Assembly (NCBI GenBank): GCA_944384295.1
Contig: CALWSU010000002.1
Span: 1 to 64,000 of the forward strand
DNA length: 64,000 nucleotides
Direction of reading: 5' to 3'
Source of the DNA: an uncultured Lachnospiraceae bacterium
GTDB lineage: Bacteria > Bacillota > Clostridia > Lachnospirales > Anaerotignaceae
A program made the translations under genes and the position numbers. This document shows positions 62,357-64,000 of the stretch, one piece after another. A model generated the notes under the pieces. It worked only from the letters and a program-made list of their open reading frames with translations, was not told the DNA's origin and did not search any database. Numbering within the stretch: the first letter of the stretch is position 1; every line of letters begins with the position of its first letter.

Positions 62357-62383
62357 TTATCGGTCTTTTCTTTGCAAAACTTA
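62357..62383 (-). promoter_or_regulatory. Distal sigma-28-type promoter
   Basis: The minus strand reads TAAG (62383-62380), 15 bases, ACCGATAA (62364-62357). It shares TGTACTTAAGTTT with the proximal one, which suggests duplication. It may serve flagellin as a second start. Confidence 0.7.
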
Positions 62384-62401
62384 AGTACAAAATTATAATT
62401 T

Positions 62402-63685
62402 TTATTGTTTTTTTTGCAGCCATTGCATTCTGTGCTTCATCTGCGGTGTAATATCCGCCGGTTCCAAACAAAATGACTGTTCTGCATAACATACTGCATA
62501 GATATATTCGCGTGCAACCGCCTCATCGCTGATATCAAATTTTTGCATAAAATAAGGCAATCGTCCTGCTTGTGCATCAATATAATTTTTTTCATATGAC
62601 AATGTAAATTGCAATATTTCTCCAATGATTGTATTTTTTCCTGAAAATGCTTCTTTGATTTCTCTCAATGCAGGACCGCTTTCCACCAATTGATTTAACA
62701 TATCTTTTGATTCATCATCAACCACTGAAAACATGCCTACCAAATATGCCAGATGTGCATACTCGCTATATCCACACAATTCCGCCATACGTTCTGCAAA
62801 TACTGCGCGTATCAATGCTTGCTGCACCGCTTCCTCATTATGTCCATCTGAAAGATTATTGAGTAAGACAAGTAAAATCCATCTGCGCACTTCATCACTG
62901 CCCATAATCATCAAAGCATGCTGAACAGAATGTACACGATGTGTATGGAAATATTGTAATGTGTTTGCTTTGCACAATAATTTATAAGTTGCACCAATAT
63001 CACGTTCTACAATCTTTCCCAATTCCGTATAATCCACACTTGGACTGGCAATCTGTTCCCACAAATGGATATATGTTACAATCGAAACATCATAAGCCTT
63101 TTTAAAATGCAATGAAGGGCGCGCAAAATAGTATCCTTGAAAAAAATCAAATCCCATATTTTTTGCTTGTACAAACTGCGCTTCTGTTTCTATTTTTTCT
63201 GCTAAAAGAGATTTATTATGTTTAAATTTTTTTACAATATCCATTCTCGTTTGATATGATGTCAATTTCCAATCCACTTTGATCATCTGTACCAAACGTA
63301 TGACCTCATCTGGAATTTCTTCTCCCGTATAATCATCTAATGCCAATGTATAACCATATGTATGCAACATCTGTAGACGCTCAATCAATTCAGGCGTATA
63401 TACGATATCTTCCAATAATTCAATTACAACAGATTCTGCTGGTAATAAAAATGGTGTTGTGCCTAAAAGCAAGGTATCTGTAAAATTCAAAAAAGCACGT
63501 TTCCCTTGTGTAACATAATCAAAACCAAAGTTTAACATCATATTATGTATGAGTTTTTTCGTCTTATCTGTACCATCCCATTCAGGATTATAACAATTTT
63601 CCGGGCTGCTGCGGTAAAGCATTTCATATGCGACCGTCTTTTTTTGACGATTGCAGATTGGCTGTCGTGCCAAATAAACATCCAT
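62402..63685 (-). CDS. EAL/HDOD domain protein
   Basis: A 427-residue signalling protein with an N-terminal EAL-like domain (about 1-205; YLARQPICNRQKKTVAYE, then LALDDYTGEEIPDE, MIKVDWKLT) and a C-terminal HDOD domain (about 210-410; YTELGKIVERDIGATYKLLCKAN, VRRWILLVLL). The first domain starts with ARQPI in place of the EAL signature and loses several metal ligands, so it is probably a binding rather than cleaving domain. HDOD proteins act in stress and motility control. It lies upstream of the flagellin promoters; a motility role is inferred from position. The ATG follows GCGAGGAAGGGGG. Confidence 0.9.
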   Translation of the reverse strand: MDVYLARQPICNRQKKTVAYEMLYRSSPENCYNPEWDGTDKTKKLIHNMMLNFGFDYVTQGKRAFLNFTDTLLLGTTPFLLPAESVVIELLEDIVYTPELIERLQMLHTYGYTLALDDYTGEEIPDEVIRLVQMIKVDWKLTSYQTRMDIVKKFKHNKSLLAEKIETEAQFVQAKNMGFDFFQGYYFARPSLHFKKAYDVSIVTYIHLWEQIASPSVDYTELGKIVERDIGATYKLLCKANTLQYFHTHRVHSVQHALMIMGSDEVRRWILLVLLNNLSDGHNEEAVQQALIRAVFAERMAELCGYSEYAHLAYLVGMFSVVDDESKDMLNQLVESGPALREIKEAFSGKNTIIGEILQFTLSYEKNYIDAQAGRLPYFMQKFDISDEAVAREYIYAVCYAEQSFCLEPADITPQMKHRMQWLQKKQ

Positions 63686-63719
63686 ACTGCAAACCCCCTT
63701 CCTCGCTTTTCATCCGTCT

Positions 63720-64000
63720 TTACTCTGGCTGTTTGGGTAGTACTCCTACAAAACGATCTAGTTCCAATGCCATCAATTCTGTCAATACTGCAGCTGGAAT
63801 CACAATCATTTCTTTGCGTACAAATAAATTACGCTTTCTTTTATATAGGATATAATCTGATGTTTTTGTTTTCAGTTTGATTAAATCTCCTCTGCTGTAA
63901 CTTTTCATACGTCCTGCGCAATTGACATGAAAAAAACCATCTTGCATTTCCATCGTAATATACCCACCAATCGCAAACGGCGGATGCTTCATTAAATATT
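63720..64000 (-). CDS. C-terminal part of a YcxB-like protein, cut by the window edge
   Basis: The frame is open to the right edge, so the gene is probably incomplete. At least 90 residues are visible; the segment DGFFHVNCAGRMKSYSRGD...YILYKRKRNLFVRKEMI...IPAAVLTELMALE has the pattern of the YcxB-like/PH C-terminal domain. A possible ATG at 63992 has no ribosome site in view. A gap of 34 bases separates it from the EAL/HDOD gene, so they may be in one operon. Confidence 0.55.
   Translation of the reverse strand, partial: YLMKHPPFAIGGYITMEMQDGFFHVNCAGRMKSYSRGDLIKLKTKTSDYILYKRKRNLFVRKEMIVIPAAVLTELMALELDRFVGVLPKQPE

Overview
The window looks like a chromosomal core segment of a low-GC, Gram-positive, endospore-forming and motile Clostridia member. 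Support comes from an alpha/beta small acid-soluble spore protein with a sigma-G-like promoter, a short flagellin with sigma-28 promoters, strong AGGAGG ribosome binding sites, RNase Y, RqcH, RemA, PASTA kinase PrkC, a T-box leader, and the Firmicutes order yicC-remA-gmk-rpoZ-priA-def-fmt-rsmB-rlmN-prpC-prkC-rsgA-rpe-thiN. The order Lachnospirales is my guess; no rRNA gene lies inside the window to settle it. I see no prophage, transposon, CRISPR array, restriction system or tRNA.

Layout. Positions 1-390 hold a minus-strand array of three clear and one weaker tandem sigma-A promoters plus a leader, so an rRNA operon probably starts just beyond the left edge. Next are EcsC, the membrane pair nfeD-floA, and a divergent SOS locus (a YneA-like LysM protein and lexA) with LexA-box matches, followed by nadE, a DUF554 membrane protein, pepD, an AI-2E-type permease, an RseC-like protein and a small cysteine protein. 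From 11.4 to 15.3 kb are poorly characterised small genes and the spore protein gene. From 15.3 to 30.4 kb runs the large conserved minus-strand housekeeping cluster (translation, N-terminal protein processing, Ser/Thr phosphorylation, ribosome maturation), broken by terminators and an internal promoter and lacking coaBC at its usual place.

From 30.4 to 39.4 kb come rqcH (plus strand), rny, an RNase E/G protein, an M23 peptidase separated from its membrane anchor by a frame change, and an OmpR-type two-component system. From 39.6 to 49.9 kb are a thioredoxin-fold lipoprotein without catalytic cysteines, a CNNM/CorC protein, an ABC-F ATPase, the division cluster murA-ftsQ-DUF881-sbp-ftsZ, and a P1-family peptidase. 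From 49.9 to 59.8 kb are an FMN glutamate-synthase-like protein, a lipoprotein, nth, a Fur-family regulator, pheST under a T-box, and a DEAD-box helicase with a long structured leader. The last 4 kb hold a TPR glycosyltransferase, flagellin, an EAL/HDOD protein and a gene cut by the right edge.

No wholly new multi-gene system is evident. The strongest unusual signals are regulatory or architectural: the flagellin leader with a near-perfect CsrA site in a hairpin loop and a competing helix, the tandem rRNA promoters, an apparent AUA start for rny, the split M23 gene, and the cysteine-less redoxin. All calls come from reading the sequence; no database search was run.
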